This document shows positions 34,004 to 42,412 of a DNA stretch of 64,000 nt, piece after piece. A program made the translations under genes and the position numbers. How positions within the stretch are numbered: position 1 is the stretch's first letter; the number at the start of each line of letters is the position of its first letter. Origin of the DNA: Streptomyces tateyamensis (GTDB lineage Bacteria; Actinomycetota; Actinomycetes; Streptomycetales; Streptomycetaceae); NCBI RefSeq assembly GCF_003205575.1, contig NZ_PYBW01000022.1:96015-160014 (forward strand), given 5' to 3'. The notes under the pieces are model-generated. The model made no database searches. It was given only the letters and a program-made list of their open reading frames with translations, and was not told the origin of the DNA.

Positions 34004-34039
34004 GTCTGGATCTCCTTGCTTCTCGGTACGCCGCGGGGC

Positions 34040-34882
34040 TCAGTTGGCGCCGAGCTCGATCGGGACGCCGACCAGGCTGCCGTACTCGGTCCAGGAGCCG
34101 TCGTAGTTGCGCACGCTCTCCTGGCCCAGCAGCTGGTGCAGCACGAACCAGGTGAGCGCGGAGCGCTCACCGATCCGGCAGTAGGCGATGGTGTCCTTGG
34201 ACAGGTCGACACCCTCCTCGGCGTAGAGGGCGCGCAGCTCCTCGTCCGACTTGAAGGTGCCGTCGTCGTTGGCGTTCTTCGACCACGGGATGTTGCGGGC
34301 GCTGGGCACGTGGCCGGGGCGCTGCGACTGCTCCTGCGGCAGGTGGGCCGGGGCGAGCAGGCGGCCGGAGAACTCGTCGGGCGAGCGGACGTCGACCAGG
34401 TTGGCGGTGCCGATCGCGTTCACCACGTCGTCGCGGAAGGCGCGGATCGCGGTGTTCTGGGGCTGGGCCTTGTACTCGGTGGCCGGGCGGGCGGGCACCT
34501 GGGAGCCGTCGACCAGGTCGCGGGAGTCCAGCTCCCACTTCTTGCGGCCGCCGTCCAGCAGACGCACGTCACCGTGGCCGTACAGCTTGAAGTACCAGAA
34601 CGCGTAGGAGGCGAACCAGTTGTTGTTGCCGCCGTAGAGCACCACGGTGTCGTCGTTGGCGATGCCCTTGGCGCTGAGCAGCGCCTCGAAGCCGGCCTGG
34701 TCGACGAAGTCGCGGCGGACCGGGTCCTGGAGGTCCTGCTTCCAGTCGATCCGGACGGCGTTCTTGATGTGGTTCTTGTCGTACGCGGAGGTGTCCTCGT
34801 CGACCTCGACGATGACGACCTTCGGGTCGTCGAGGTGGGCCTGGACCCAGTCGGCGTCGACCAGGACGTCGCTGCGGCTCAT
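34040..34882 (-). CDS. sseA: Thiosulfate/3-mercaptopyruvate sulfurtransferase (double rhodanese)
   Basis: A 280-residue protein with two rhodanese domains. The C-terminal one holds the catalytic Cys in IAYCRIGERSA near residue 233, forming the persulfide intermediate. The N-terminal domain is inactive, as usual. SPDEFSGRLLAPAHLP and DGSWTEYGSLVGVPIE fit the actinobacterial CysA/SseA group. The ATG at 34882 has GGAG eight bases before it. It is preceded by a 235-base leader containing a Cys-rich leader peptide gene, so expression is likely linked to cysteine supply. Confidence 0.93.
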   Translation of the reverse strand: MSRSDVLVDADWVQAHLDDPKVVIVEVDEDTSAYDKNHIKNAVRIDWKQDLQDPVRRDFVDQAGFEALLSAKGIANDDTVVLYGGNNNWFASYAFWYFKLYGHGDVRLLDGGRKKWELDSRDLVDGSQVPARPATEYKAQPQNTAIRAFRDDVVNAIGTANLVDVRSPDEFSGRLLAPAHLPQEQSQRPGHVPSARNIPWSKNANDDGTFKSDEELRALYAEEGVDLSKDTIAYCRIGERSALTWFVLHQLLGQESVRNYDGSWTEYGSLVGVPIELGAN

Positions 34883-35041
34883 GTGATCTGTCTCCATCCG
34901 GGGGCGGTTGGCGGAAGGTGAGGCACCCGGGCGGCAGCGCAGCCCGCCCACTCTCCGGAATGATGTCCAGATAGTGGGACGTACGGGCGCGGCGCGGGCC
35001 GACGGGCAAGGAGGATCGGTGCTGGTTCCAGCGATTCGGCC

Positions 35042-35060
35042 GCAGGCGGAAACCGCCTGC
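35042..35060 (-). promoter_or_regulatory. Hairpin between the Cys leader peptide and sseA (candidate attenuator)
   Basis: A perfect 8-bp stem (GCAGGCGG arm) with a 3-nt loop, 56 bases downstream of the leader peptide stop and 160 bases upstream of sseA. There is no U-tract. It is a candidate for the stem that responds to ribosome stalling; the alternative pairing partner has not been worked out. Confidence 0.45.
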
Positions 35061-35116
35061 TCAGGCCGGGAGATGGGGTGAGGCGGCGGGTCGATTCTGC
35101 CGGAGCGGGCCGCCGG

Positions 35117-35197
35117 TCAGCGCATTCGACACAGGCAGGCAGCCACGCGGCAGAGGTCTACCGCCCGCCGCTTGGTCAGATCTGCCTGTCGCTTCAT
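35117..35197 (-). CDS. Cys-codon leader peptide upstream of sseA
   Basis: A 26-residue leader peptide, ATG 35197 to TGA 35117, beginning MKRQADLTKRRAVDL and ending CRVAACLCRMR. It has three Cys codons within eight residues near the end (positions 16, 21, 23). The form matches the actinobacterial putative leader peptides that precede sulfur genes and act as cysteine-responsive attenuators in mycobacteria. A TAGCAT -10 element ends 7 bases before the ATG, so the mRNA is probably leaderless. When Cys-tRNA is short, stalling at the Cys codons would raise sseA expression. The mechanism is inferred from homologues. Confidence 0.85.
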   Translation of the reverse strand: MKRQADLTKRRAVDLCRVAACLCRMR

Positions 35198-35204
35198 GGG
35201 GACG

Positions 35205-35210
35205 ATGCTA
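35205..35210 (-). promoter_or_regulatory. -10 element of the sseA leader transcript
   Basis: TAGCAT on the minus strand, ending 7 bases before the leader peptide ATG. The spacing puts the transcription start on or next to the A of the ATG. No clear -35 was identified. Confidence 0.55.
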
Positions 35211-35332
35211 GGGACCAGGACGCGCCGCTGTCACCAGCGTATCGAATGGCGAGATGAAAACGTTCGCATGCTGGGATTTGACCGGCTCTTGCCCAGGCGG
35301 GCCACGGCCGCAGGCCCGGTCGCCGCCGCCGG

Positions 35333-36022
35333 TCACCCCATCAGCTGGACGTTGCTGCCCTCGAAGTCGAGCTGCAGGCCGTCCGACTGCGGCACCACGC
35401 TCTTCAGATTCAGCCCGACCGGCAGCCCCTGCAGGTCGAAGCTCTTGGACCCGATCGCGCTGCCGACCAGGCCGCTCACGCCGGGCAGACCGCCCAGGGC
35501 CGGCACGTCGCCGACGCTGTCCACCAGGATCCGGTTGTGGTCGGTGCGCAGCTTGACCGTGGTGCTCACATGCTGGCCCAGCACCTGGTAGCCGACCTTG
35601 AGCAGGCCCGGGCCGCCGTAACCGATGGTGGCGCGGGAGTCCAGGCCCATCAGCCGCTGGACCTCCTGGTAGCCGATCCGGCCCGAGCCGGTGCCGGTCG
35701 CCACGGTCGCGCCGGTGAGCTTGTCGTCCACCTGAACCCCGTTCAGCTGAGCGCTGAAGCCCTCCAGTTGGAAGCTCTGGCCGGCCCCGCTGAGCTGCAT
35801 CTGACCGGCCGCCAGGTGGACGCTGCCCAGGTGCTTGTCGAGCAGGTCGGGCAGGAACGGGAAGTCGCCGATGGAGACCGAGGGCTTGCCGGTGATGCCC
35901 TGGTGGCCGGCCAGCCGGTCCGCGGCCCGGCCCTCGGCCACCGAGAGCGCGATCCGGTCGGCGCCCACCAGCAGGCCGCCGAGCACCGAGACCGCGATGG
36001 CCGCCTTGATCCAGATCCGCAT
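35333..36022 (-). CDS. DUF2993 (LmeA-like) secreted or membrane-anchored protein
   Basis: A 229-residue DUF2993 protein with an N-terminal signal/anchor helix (AAIAVSVLGGLLVGADRIAL) and a beta-rich exported domain (VSIGDFPFLPDLLDKHLGSVHLAAGQMQL, VRLDS-like repeats). Mycobacterial LmeA of this family binds envelope lipids and supports lipoarabinomannan synthesis. Streptomycetes have many copies with unknown roles. The start is ATG 36022. Confidence 0.82.
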   Translation of the reverse strand: MRIWIKAAIAVSVLGGLLVGADRIALSVAEGRAADRLAGHQGITGKPSVSIGDFPFLPDLLDKHLGSVHLAAGQMQLSGAGQSFQLEGFSAQLNGVQVDDKLTGATVATGTGSGRIGYQEVQRLMGLDSRATIGYGGPGLLKVGYQVLGQHVSTTVKLRTDHNRILVDSVGDVPALGGLPGVSGLVGSAIGSKSFDLQGLPVGLNLKSVVPQSDGLQLDFEGSNVQLMG

Positions 36023-36102
36023 CAGCACGCTCCCCGTCCGTTCACCCGTCTCCGGTACGACGATCCGATCAGATGCATGGTTCCTGGCGCCCCACCCGCC
36101 AC

Positions 36103-36390
36103 TCAGCCACCGGCGAACGGCGGCAGCACCTCCACCGTGCCGCCCTCGGTCAGCCGGACCTGCGCGCGGTCGCGGCCGCCGACCGGCTCGCTGTCCACCA
36201 GGTAGGAGCAGATGTCCAGCAACCGGACGAAGGCCGGCCGGTCGGCGTGCCGCTCCTTGGCCTGGGCCAGCGCCTCGGCCAGGGTGGCCGCCCGGTACGC
36301 CTCCTCGGCCAGCCCGGCCTCGGCCTTGGCGGCGGCCCAGTAACGGATGGTCCCGGTCACCGCTGCGCGGTCCTGGGTGGTCGCGGTCAT
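36103..36390 (-). CDS. MoaD/ThiS-family sulfur-carrier protein
   Basis: A 95-residue ubiquitin-like protein ending in the required GlyGly (LPPFAGG). TGTIRYWAAAKAEAGLAEEAY and TLAEALAQAKERH fit the MoaD/ThiS fold. The C-terminal glycine would be thiocarboxylated by a MoeB/MoeZ-type enzyme. It lies 1.5 kb from sseA, which can donate sulfur to such systems. Whether it serves molybdopterin, cysteine or another product cannot be told. The ATG is at 36390. Confidence 0.87.
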   Translation of the reverse strand: MTATTQDRAAVTGTIRYWAAAKAEAGLAEEAYRAATLAEALAQAKERHADRPAFVRLLDICSYLVDSEPVGGRDRAQVRLTEGGTVEVLPPFAGG

Positions 36391-36417
36391 GGCGGCCCCT
36401 CTTCCTGGTGGTCTCGA

Positions 36418-36429
36418 AGGTGTACACCT
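36418..36429. repeat. AGGTGTACACCT palindrome upstream of the MoaD-like gene
   Basis: A perfect 12-base palindrome 28 bases before the start of the leftward MoaD-like gene, followed by a further TGTACC half. It resembles a GntR- or TetR-type operator and is distantly like a dre site. The regulator is unknown. Confidence 0.45.
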
Positions 36430-36597
36430 GCGTGTACCGGTCGCTGCCGTGCTCCATCATCGCCCCACCCCGCCCGGGGCCCGGAATGTCGCAGGCCAGT
36501 GGGGTCGCACCCGGGGCGCACAAACCCGACGCGAACGGAATCACGGTGTCCGACCCCTTCGCCGACCCGGCGTGTTGGGCTATTCTCATGGCGTAAG

Positions 36598-36629
36598 GGA
36601 TCCGGGCAGAGTCGCCCCCGGGTCCTTTT
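36598..36629 (+). promoter_or_regulatory. Terminator-like hairpin in the glnR leader
   Basis: A 9-bp stem (GGATCCGGG with CCCGGGTCC, one G-U pair) with a 10-base loop, followed directly by TTTT. It lies shortly after a TATTCT -10-like element and about 135 bases before the glnR ATG. It has the form of an intrinsic terminator inside the leader, so transcription attenuation of glnR is possible. Confidence 0.5.
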
Positions 36630-36764
36630 GTGCTTTCAGGACTCCCGATACGGACGTCCTTGCGAGTGGTAGCCCACCCGCGCCCACCGCGCACAACGAC
36701 GTGCACACCGGTGGAACGCGGGGCAGCCAGCCGGCCACGGAGAAGAAATGGGGATGCCCCGGGT

Positions 36765-37502
36765 ATGAGTTCTCTCCTCCTGCTCACCAACGCCCTGCAG
36801 CCTTCCGCGGAGGTGCTGCCGGCCCTGGGCCTGCTGCTGCACCAGGTACGGGTCGCGCCCGCCGAGGGGTCGGCGCTCGTCGACACCCCCAGCGCCGACG
36901 TGATACTGGTCGACGGCCGCCGCGACCTGCCGCAGATCCGCTCCCTGTGCCAGCTGCTGCGCTCCACCGGGATCTCCGCGCCGCTGCTGCTGGTGGTCAC
37001 CGAGGGCGGCCTGGCCGCCGTGACCGCCGAGTGGGGCATCGACGACGTCCTGCTGGACACCGCCGGCCCCGCCGAGGTGGAGGCCCGGCTGCGCCTGGCC
37101 ATGGGCCGCCAGCAGCAGGCCGCGGTCGACGACAGCCCGATGGAGATCCGCAACGGCGACCTGTCGGTGGACGAGGCCACCTACTCGGCCAAGCTCAAGG
37201 GCCGGGTGCTCGACCTCACCTTCAAGGAGTTCGAGCTGCTCAAGTACCTGGCCCAGCACCCGGGCCGGGTCTTCACCCGGGCCCAGCTGCTGCAGGAGGT
37301 CTGGGGCTACGACTACTTCGGCGGCACCCGCACGGTGGACGTGCACGTGCGGCGGCTGCGGGCCAAGCTCGGGGTCGAGAACGAGCAGCTGATCGGCACC
37401 GTGCGCAACGTGGGGTACCGCTTCGTGGTGCCCTCGCAGGCGGACAGGGGCGAGCGGGGCGCGCTCGAGCAGCAGCCGGTGGGCAGCGGCCGCGAGGCCT
37501 GA
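36765..37502 (+). CDS. glnR: GlnR, global nitrogen-response regulator (OmpR type)
   Basis: A 245-residue orphan OmpR-family regulator nearly identical to S. coelicolor Gln[21 protein letters not shown], the atypical receiver with [10 protein letters not shown], then the winged helix [51 protein letters not shown]. It activates or represses glutamine synthetase, ammonium transport and other nitrogen genes. No cognate kinase is adjacent. A likely start-site leader with a terminator-like hairpin precedes it. The next gene follows after 72 bases. Confidence 0.95.
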   Translation: MSSLLLLTNALQPSAEVLPALGLLLHQVRVAPAEGSALVDTPSADVILVDGRRDLPQIRSLCQLLRSTGISAPLLLVVTEGGLAAVTAEWGIDDVLLDTAGPAEVEARLRLAMGRQQQAAVDDSPMEIRNGDLSVDEATYSAKLKGRVLDLTFKEFELLKYLAQHPGRVFTRAQLLQEVWGYDYFGGTRTVDVHVRRLRAKLGVENEQLIGTVRNVGYRFVVPSQADRGERGALEQQPVGSGREA

Positions 37503-37574
37503 GCGGCAGCCGGGTCGGGGATAGTACCGGGCCCGGACCGCTTGCCCGTGCACAAACACGCGTAGACTCCCCCC

Positions 37575-38621
37575 GTGGCCAAGGTGACGCGCGACGATGT
37601 AGCCCGACTGGCTGGGACCTCGACCGCGGTCGTCAGCTACGTGATCAACGACGGACCCCGACCGGTGGCGCCGGCGACCCGGGAGAAGGTACTCGCCGCG
37701 ATCGAGCAGCTCGGCTACCGGCCGAACAGCGTCGCGCAGGCGATGGCCTCCCGGCGAACCAACCTGATCGGCATGATCGTGCCGGACGCCCGGCAGCCGT
37801 TCTTCGCCGAGATGGCGCACGCGGTGGAACGGGCCGCCTCGGACCGCGGAAAGCTGGTGCTGATCGGCAACTCCGACTACGTCGAAGACCGCGAGATGCA
37901 CTACATCCAGGCCTTCCTCGGCATGCGGGTCTCCGGCCTGATCCTGGTCAGCCAGGGCGCCCCGCAGCGCGCGGCCAAGGAGTTCGCCGCGATGGAGGGC
38001 GCCAAGGTGGTGCTGCTGCACCGCCGCCCGGAGGCGATCGACGACGTCTCGGTGGTCACCGACGACATCGGCGGCGCCGAGTTGGTGGTGCGCCACCTGC
38101 TGGAGGAGCACGGCCACCCCTACGTCGCCTGCTTCGGCGGGCCGGTGGACACCCCCGCGCCCGGCGACCCGGTGATCGACCACGTCGAAGGCTGGCAGCG
38201 GGCCATGGAGGGCGCCGAGCTGGACATCGAGGGCCGGCTGATCGACGCGCCGTTCCACCGCTACGGCGCTTACGAGGTGGCGCTGGAGCTGCTGCGCTCG
38301 CCCGACCGTCCGCCCGCCGTCTTCTGCTCCACCGACGACCAGGCGATCGGCGTGCTGCGTGCCGCCCGCGAGGTGGGCCTGCGGGTGCCCGAGGACTTCG
38401 CGGTGGCCGGCTTCGACGACATCCCGGAAGCGGCGCTGGCCGACCCGCCGCTCACCACGGTGGCCAGCGAGCGGGAGGCGATGGCCCGGGCCGCGGTGGA
38501 GCTGGTGCTGGACGACTCGCTGATGGTGCCGGGCTCGGAGACCGAGCGGGTACGCAAGTTCCCGTCCCGGCTGGTCGTGCGGCGCTCCTGCGGCTGCCCC
38601 GGCGAGGGCGGCGCAGCCTGA
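37575..38621 (+). CDS. LacI-family transcriptional regulator
   Basis: A 348-residue repressor. The N-terminal [55 protein letters not shown] has the LacI signature, followed by the periplasmic-binding-like effector domain ([19 protein letters not shown] and [15 protein letters not shown]). The GTG start at 37575 begins (M)[11 protein letters not shown]. The effector is not apparent, since no sugar genes are adjacent. It is conserved between glnR and the HtrA-type protease in streptomycetes. Confidence 0.9.
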   Translation: MAKVTRDDVARLAGTSTAVVSYVINDGPRPVAPATREKVLAAIEQLGYRPNSVAQAMASRRTNLIGMIVPDARQPFFAEMAHAVERAASDRGKLVLIGNSDYVEDREMHYIQAFLGMRVSGLILVSQGAPQRAAKEFAAMEGAKVVLLHRRPEAIDDVSVVTDDIGGAELVVRHLLEEHGHPYVACFGGPVDTPAPGDPVIDHVEGWQRAMEGAELDIEGRLIDAPFHRYGAYEVALELLRSPDRPPAVFCSTDDQAIGVLRAAREVGLRVPEDFAVAGFDDIPEAALADPPLTTVASEREAMARAAVELVLDDSLMVPGSETERVRKFPSRLVVRRSCGCPGEGGAA

Positions 38622-38701
38622 CGGGTCCCGCAGCCTGACCGGTGTTGCGGCCTGACCGGTGCTGCTGCCCCGCCTGGTCTGGCAGACTGACAGGTCTTTA
38701 T

Positions 38702-38721
38702 GAGAAGCCAACGGGCTTCTC
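38702..38721 (+). terminator. Stem-loop between the LacI regulator and the protease gene
   Basis: GAGAAGCC, loop AACG, GGCTTCTC: a perfect 8-bp stem with a tetraloop, 80 bases past the LacI gene stop and 58 bases before the protease ATG. It may end the LacI transcript or structure the protease leader. Confidence 0.5.
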
Positions 38722-38779
38722 TGCCCGTTCTGACCCGGCTCTCACCGGATCCTCATCCGGCGGGCGGACGGTTTGGTCC

Positions 38780-39910
38780 ATGAGCGACCAGCACCGCACC
38801 ACCGCAGATGAGTCGGGGTCCCCCCTCCCGCCGAAGCCGGCCGAGGCGCCCACCGCTCACCACGACTACTTCGCGGCCCCGGCCGCCGCAGCGGCCACCG
38901 GCCCGACCGATGGGCCGGCCCCCGGGCACCCCACCGAGACCTTCGCCGAGCCCGACCACGGGCAGCAGGACGGACCCGGTGACGGGCACCGGGCCCGCAA
39001 CGGCTTCCTGCGCGGCCGGCTCGCCCTGGTGACCGCGGTCGCCGCGGCTGCCGCCGTGCTCGGCGGCCTGGCCGGCGGCGCGGTCGCCGACGGCCGGCAC
39101 GGCGGCGCCACGGCCGGGCGTGCCGGCTCCGGCGCCGTGGTCAGCCCGGTGGCCGCCAGGTCGGACGGCACTGCCAACGTCTCCGCGATCGCCGCCGCGG
39201 TCTCGCCCAGCGTCGTCCAGATCACCGTGCAGACCTCCTCGGGCACCGCGACCGGCACCGGCGTGATCCTCACCGCCGACGGCCGGATCCTCACCAACTT
39301 CCACGTGGTCTCCGGCGCCGTGGACTCCGGCGGCACCGTCACCGTCAGCTACCAGAACGGCTCCAGGACGACCGCCACGGTCACCGGCACCGACAAGTCG
39401 CTGGACGTCGCCGTGATCACCGCCGCGAACGCCCACGGTCTGACCCCGGTCGCCCTCGGCGACTCCGACGCGGTCGCGGTCGGCGACTCGGTGGTGGCGA
39501 TCGGCAACCCCGAGGGCCTGACCGGGACCGTCACCTCCGGCATCATCAGCGCCAAGAACCGCCAGGTCACCATCCAGGTGGACGAGGGCAGCACGCGCGG
39601 CAACGGCGGCTTCGGGTTCCCCAACTTCCCCGGCTACGGGTCCTCCTCGGGCAACGGCACGAGCGGCGGGCAGACCGCCACCTACCAGGCCCTGCAGACC
39701 GACGCCGCCCTCAATCCCGGCAACTCCGGCGGTCCGCTGATCAACGCGAGCGGCCAGGTGATCGGGATCAACTCCGCGATGTACTCCGGCAGCGGGGCCA
39801 GCTCCAGCGCCACCGGCAGCCAGGCCGGCAGCGTCGGCCTCGGCTTCGCCATCCCGATCGACGCGGTCAAGCAGGTCCTGTCGAAGCTGCAGGCCGGGCA
39901 GAACGTCTGA
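38780..39910 (+). CDS. HtrA/DegP-type trypsin-like serine protease
   Basis: A 376-residue membrane-anchored protease. Residues 1-75 are a Pro/Ala-rich cytoplasmic tail. One membrane helix (about 76-98) follows. The extracytoplasmic trypsin-like domain has His in [11 protein letters not shown], Asp in [11 protein letters not shown] and Ser in [21 protein letters not shown]. No PDZ domain follows the catalytic domain; the protein ends at [21 protein letters not shown], so it is shorter than standard HtrA. A Gly/Ser/Asn-rich loop lies near residues 270-295. It precedes a two-component system that may sense envelope stress. Confidence 0.9.
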   Translation: MSDQHRTTADESGSPLPPKPAEAPTAHHDYFAAPAAAAATGPTDGPAPGHPTETFAEPDHGQQDGPGDGHRARNGFLRGRLALVTAVAAAAAVLGGLAGGAVADGRHGGATAGRAGSGAVVSPVAARSDGTANVSAIAAAVSPSVVQITVQTSSGTATGTGVILTADGRILTNFHVVSGAVDSGGTVTVSYQNGSRTTATVTGTDKSLDVAVITAANAHGLTPVALGDSDAVAVGDSVVAIGNPEGLTGTVTSGIISAKNRQVTIQVDEGSTRGNGGFGFPNFPGYGSSSGNGTSGGQTATYQALQTDAALNPGNSGGPLINASGQVIGINSAMYSGSGASSSATGSQAGSVGLGFAIPIDAVKQVLSKLQAGQNV

Positions 39911-40034
39911 ACCGCCGTCCGTAGCGGGGCAACTCACAGGTTCCTACCAGGTATCGCACAGTTGCCCCGCTTCACCCCATTCGCCCCGCACAATGGCAAG
40001 ACCCGCGCCAGCAGCCAGAGAGGTCCCACCGCCG

Positions 40035-40808
40035 ATGACACCGCCCGCCGACGACCGCACCCCCGCCGAGCAGCCGGCCACTCCCGCCCGCCTGCTCGTG
40101 GTCGACGACGAACCCGCGCTGCGGGACGCCCTGGAGAGCAGCCTGGCCTTCGAGGGCTACGAGGTCACCACCGCCACCGACGGCTACGAGGCGCTGGAGG
40201 CCGTCGAGCGCGACAAGCCCGACCTGGTGCTGCTGGACATCATGATGCCCCGGATGGACGGCCTGACCGCGGTGCGCCGGATGCGCTCGCGCGGCGACAC
40301 CGCCCCCGTGCTGATGCTCACCGCCCGGGACGCGGTGGGCGACCGGGTCACCGGACTGGACGTGGGTGCGGACGACTACCTGGCCAAGCCCTTCGAGCTG
40401 GACGAGCTGCTGGCCCGGGTGCGCGCCCTGCTGCGGCGCAACGCACTGGCTGCCGAGGCCGCCGCCCGGGCCGCGGTGGTGGAGGACGAGTCCGAGGTGC
40501 TGGCCTTCGCCGACCTGCGGATGAACACCGCCACCCGCGAGGTCACCCGCGACGGCCGCCCGGTGGAGCTCACCCGCACCGAGTTCATGCTGCTGGAGAT
40601 GTTCCTGGCCCACCCGCGCCAGGTGCTGACCCGCGAGCAGATCCTCAAAGCGGTCTGGGGCTTCGACTTCGAGCCCTCCTCGAACTCGCTCGACGTCTAC
40701 GTGATGTACCTGCGCCGCAAGACCGAGCAGGGCGGCCTGCCCCGGCTCATCCAGACCGTCCGCGGCGTCGGCTACGCCCTGCGCGCGCCCAGCGGGACGA
40801 CGGGCTGA
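40035..40808 (+). CDS. OmpR/MprA-type response regulator
   Basis: A 257-residue regulator. The receiver has [15 protein letters not shown] with the acidic pair, phospho-acceptor Asp in [16 protein letters not shown] and Lys in [16 protein letters not shown]. The winged helix is [53 protein letters not shown]. The start used is ATG 40035 after GAGAGG; an in-frame ATG at 39993 would add 14 residues and could be leaderless behind GCACAAT. It is followed after 2 bases by its histidine kinase. Confidence 0.92.
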   Translation: MTPPADDRTPAEQPATPARLLVVDDEPALRDALESSLAFEGYEVTTATDGYEALEAVERDKPDLVLLDIMMPRMDGLTAVRRMRSRGDTAPVLMLTARDAVGDRVTGLDVGADDYLAKPFELDELLARVRALLRRNALAAEAAARAAVVEDESEVLAFADLRMNTATREVTRDGRPVELTRTEFMLLEMFLAHPRQVLTREQILKAVWGFDFEPSSNSLDVYVMYLRRKTEQGGLPRLIQTVRGVGYALRAPSGTTG

Positions 40809-40810
40809 GG

Positions 40811-42412
40811 GTGATGGTTTCAGGATCAGTCTCAGGGGGGCGGGGGCGGCTGTCGCGGTGGTACCACGGCAGGTCGTTGCGCAGCCGACTGGCGATGTTG
40901 GCGTCGGTGGCGGTGGCGGTGGCCATCGCGGCTTGTGCGGTGGCGTGCTGGTTCATCGTCAAGAACCAGATGTACACACTCCAACAGCAGACCCTGGCCA
41001 CCGCCCCGGTCCAGATCCGCACCCCGCCGCTGCTGCCCTGGGCGAGCACCCCGCAGCAGGCTGCGGCAATCGCGCAGAGTGCGTACGAGGGGCAGGTCCA
41101 GGCGGGCATGGAGGGAAACGTCCCCGACAACCGCTGGGACACCGAACTGGTCAGCAGCGACGGCAAGCAGTTCTACGTGCCGGTGGCCCAGAAGCCCCGT
41201 GGGATCGTCGTCTACAACAGCGACCTCGATGTGCTGGCCGACGCCACGCCGCCACCGCCCGGCCAGCCGCCCAAGTCCACCTTCCGGCTCGGCCACTACA
41301 CCAACGGCGAACCGGCCATGGTCCGACTCACCCCGGGCACGCTCGGCAAGCCCCGCCAGCCGACGCTGCTGGTCACCGCCACCTCCCTGACCAAGGTGGA
41401 CGACTCCCTGCAGGACCTGGCGCTCATCCTGGTCGGCGTCTCCGCCGTCGGAATCGCGGTCGCCGGCGTCACCGGCCGGATAGTGGCCCGGGCCGCGTTG
41501 CGGCCGGTGCACGACCTCACCGGTGCCGTCGAGCACATCGCGCGCACCGAGGAGGTCGGCACCACCATCCCCGTGCACGGGAACGACGAGATCGCCCGGC
41601 TCTCCTCCTCCTTCAACTCGATGTCCACCGCGCTGGCCAACTCGCGCGAGCGGCAGACCCGGCTGATCGCGGACGCGGGGCACGAGCTGCGCACGCCGCT
41701 CACCTCGCTGCGCACCAACGTGGACCTGCTGATCCGCAGCAACGACACCGGCCGGCCGCTGCCGGAGGCGACCCGGACCAAGCTGCTGGGCAGTATGAAG
41801 GCCCAGATGCAGGAGCTCACCGTGCTGATCGGCGACCTGCTCCAGCTCTCCAGGCCGGACTCGCCCCGCCCGGGGCAGAACGTGGCCATCGTGGCGTTCC
41901 ACGAGATCGCCCAGCGGGCGGTGGACCGGGGCAAGCTGCGCGGACCGGGGCTGGACTTCCGGGTGGCGCTGGAGCCCTGGTACGTGCGGGCGGACCCGGC
42001 GGCGCTGGAGCGGGCGGTGATGAACCTGCTGGACAACGCGGTCAAGTACAGCCCGCCGGGCGGCGTCGTCGAGGTGGCGCTGGAGCGCGGGCGGCTGACG
42101 GTGCGCGACCACGGTCCCGGGATCCCGGCGGAGGAGCTGCAGTACGTCTTCGACCGGTTCTGGCGCTCGCCGTCCTCGCGTCAGCTCCCGGGCTCGGGGC
42201 TCGGGTTGTCCATCGTGGCGCAGACCGTGCAGGACAGCGGCGGCCAGGTCACGCTCGGCCCGGCGGCCGACGGCGGCCCGGGCGCGCTGGCCGTGGTCCG
42301 GCTGCCCGGTGCTCCGGAGCCGCCGCCCAGCGAGGTGCCCCGGATCCCCGGCACCCCCGGCCCTGACGCCCCGTCCCCCGGCCCTCAGACCCCGGGCTCC
42401 GCGGCCAGCTGA
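40811..42412 (+). CDS. Membrane sensor histidine kinase, partner of the upstream regulator
   Basis: A 533-residue kinase. Two membrane helices (about 25-45 and about 205-225) flank an extracytoplasmic sensor, followed by HAMP, the H-box DAGHELRTPLTSLRTN, N-box NLLDNAVKYSPPGG, G1 DHGPGIP, F-box YVFDRFW and G2 GSGLGLSIV. A Pro-rich tail ends the protein. Translation starts at GTG 40811 or ATG 40814, almost touching the regulator stop. The MprB/SCO4155-like signal is unknown. The last 28 bases overlap the convergent ATPase gene. Confidence 0.92.
   Translation: MMVSGSVSGGRGRLSRWYHGRSLRSRLAMLASVAVAVAIAACAVACWFIVKNQMYTLQQQTLATAPVQIRTPPLLPWASTPQQAAAIAQSAYEGQVQAGMEGNVPDNRWDTELVSSDGKQFYVPVAQKPRGIVVYNSDLDVLADATPPPPGQPPKSTFRLGHYTNGEPAMVRLTPGTLGKPRQPTLLVTATSLTKVDDSLQDLALILVGVSAVGIAVAGVTGRIVARAALRPVHDLTGAVEHIARTEEVGTTIPVHGNDEIARLSSSFNSMSTALANSRERQTRLIADAGHELRTPLTSLRTNVDLLIRSNDTGRPLPEATRTKLLGSMKAQMQELTVLIGDLLQLSRPDSPRPGQNVAIVAFHEIAQRAVDRGKLRGPGLDFRVALEPWYVRADPAALERAVMNLLDNAVKYSPPGGVVEVALERGRLTVRDHGPGIPAEELQYVFDRFWRSPSSRQLPGSGLGLSIVAQTVQDSGGQVTLGPAADGGPGALAVVRLPGAPEPPPSEVPRIPGTPGPDAPSPGPQTPGSAAS

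Larger units (their letters stand above)
36391..36764. other. Divergent intergenic region between the MoaD-like gene and glnR
   Basis: 374 bases without a gene. It holds a 12-base palindrome near the MoaD-like start (36418-36429), a TATTCT -10-like element near 36580, and the terminator-like hairpin of the glnR leader (36598-36629). The rest, to 36764, is the presumed glnR 5' untranslated region. Confidence 0.6.

Noticed and set aside
35172..35591. A 139-codon plus-strand frame over the sseA leader and the DUF2993 gene
   Set aside because: It is antisense to the DUF2993 gene and to the leader peptide, without a ribosome site or recognisable domain.
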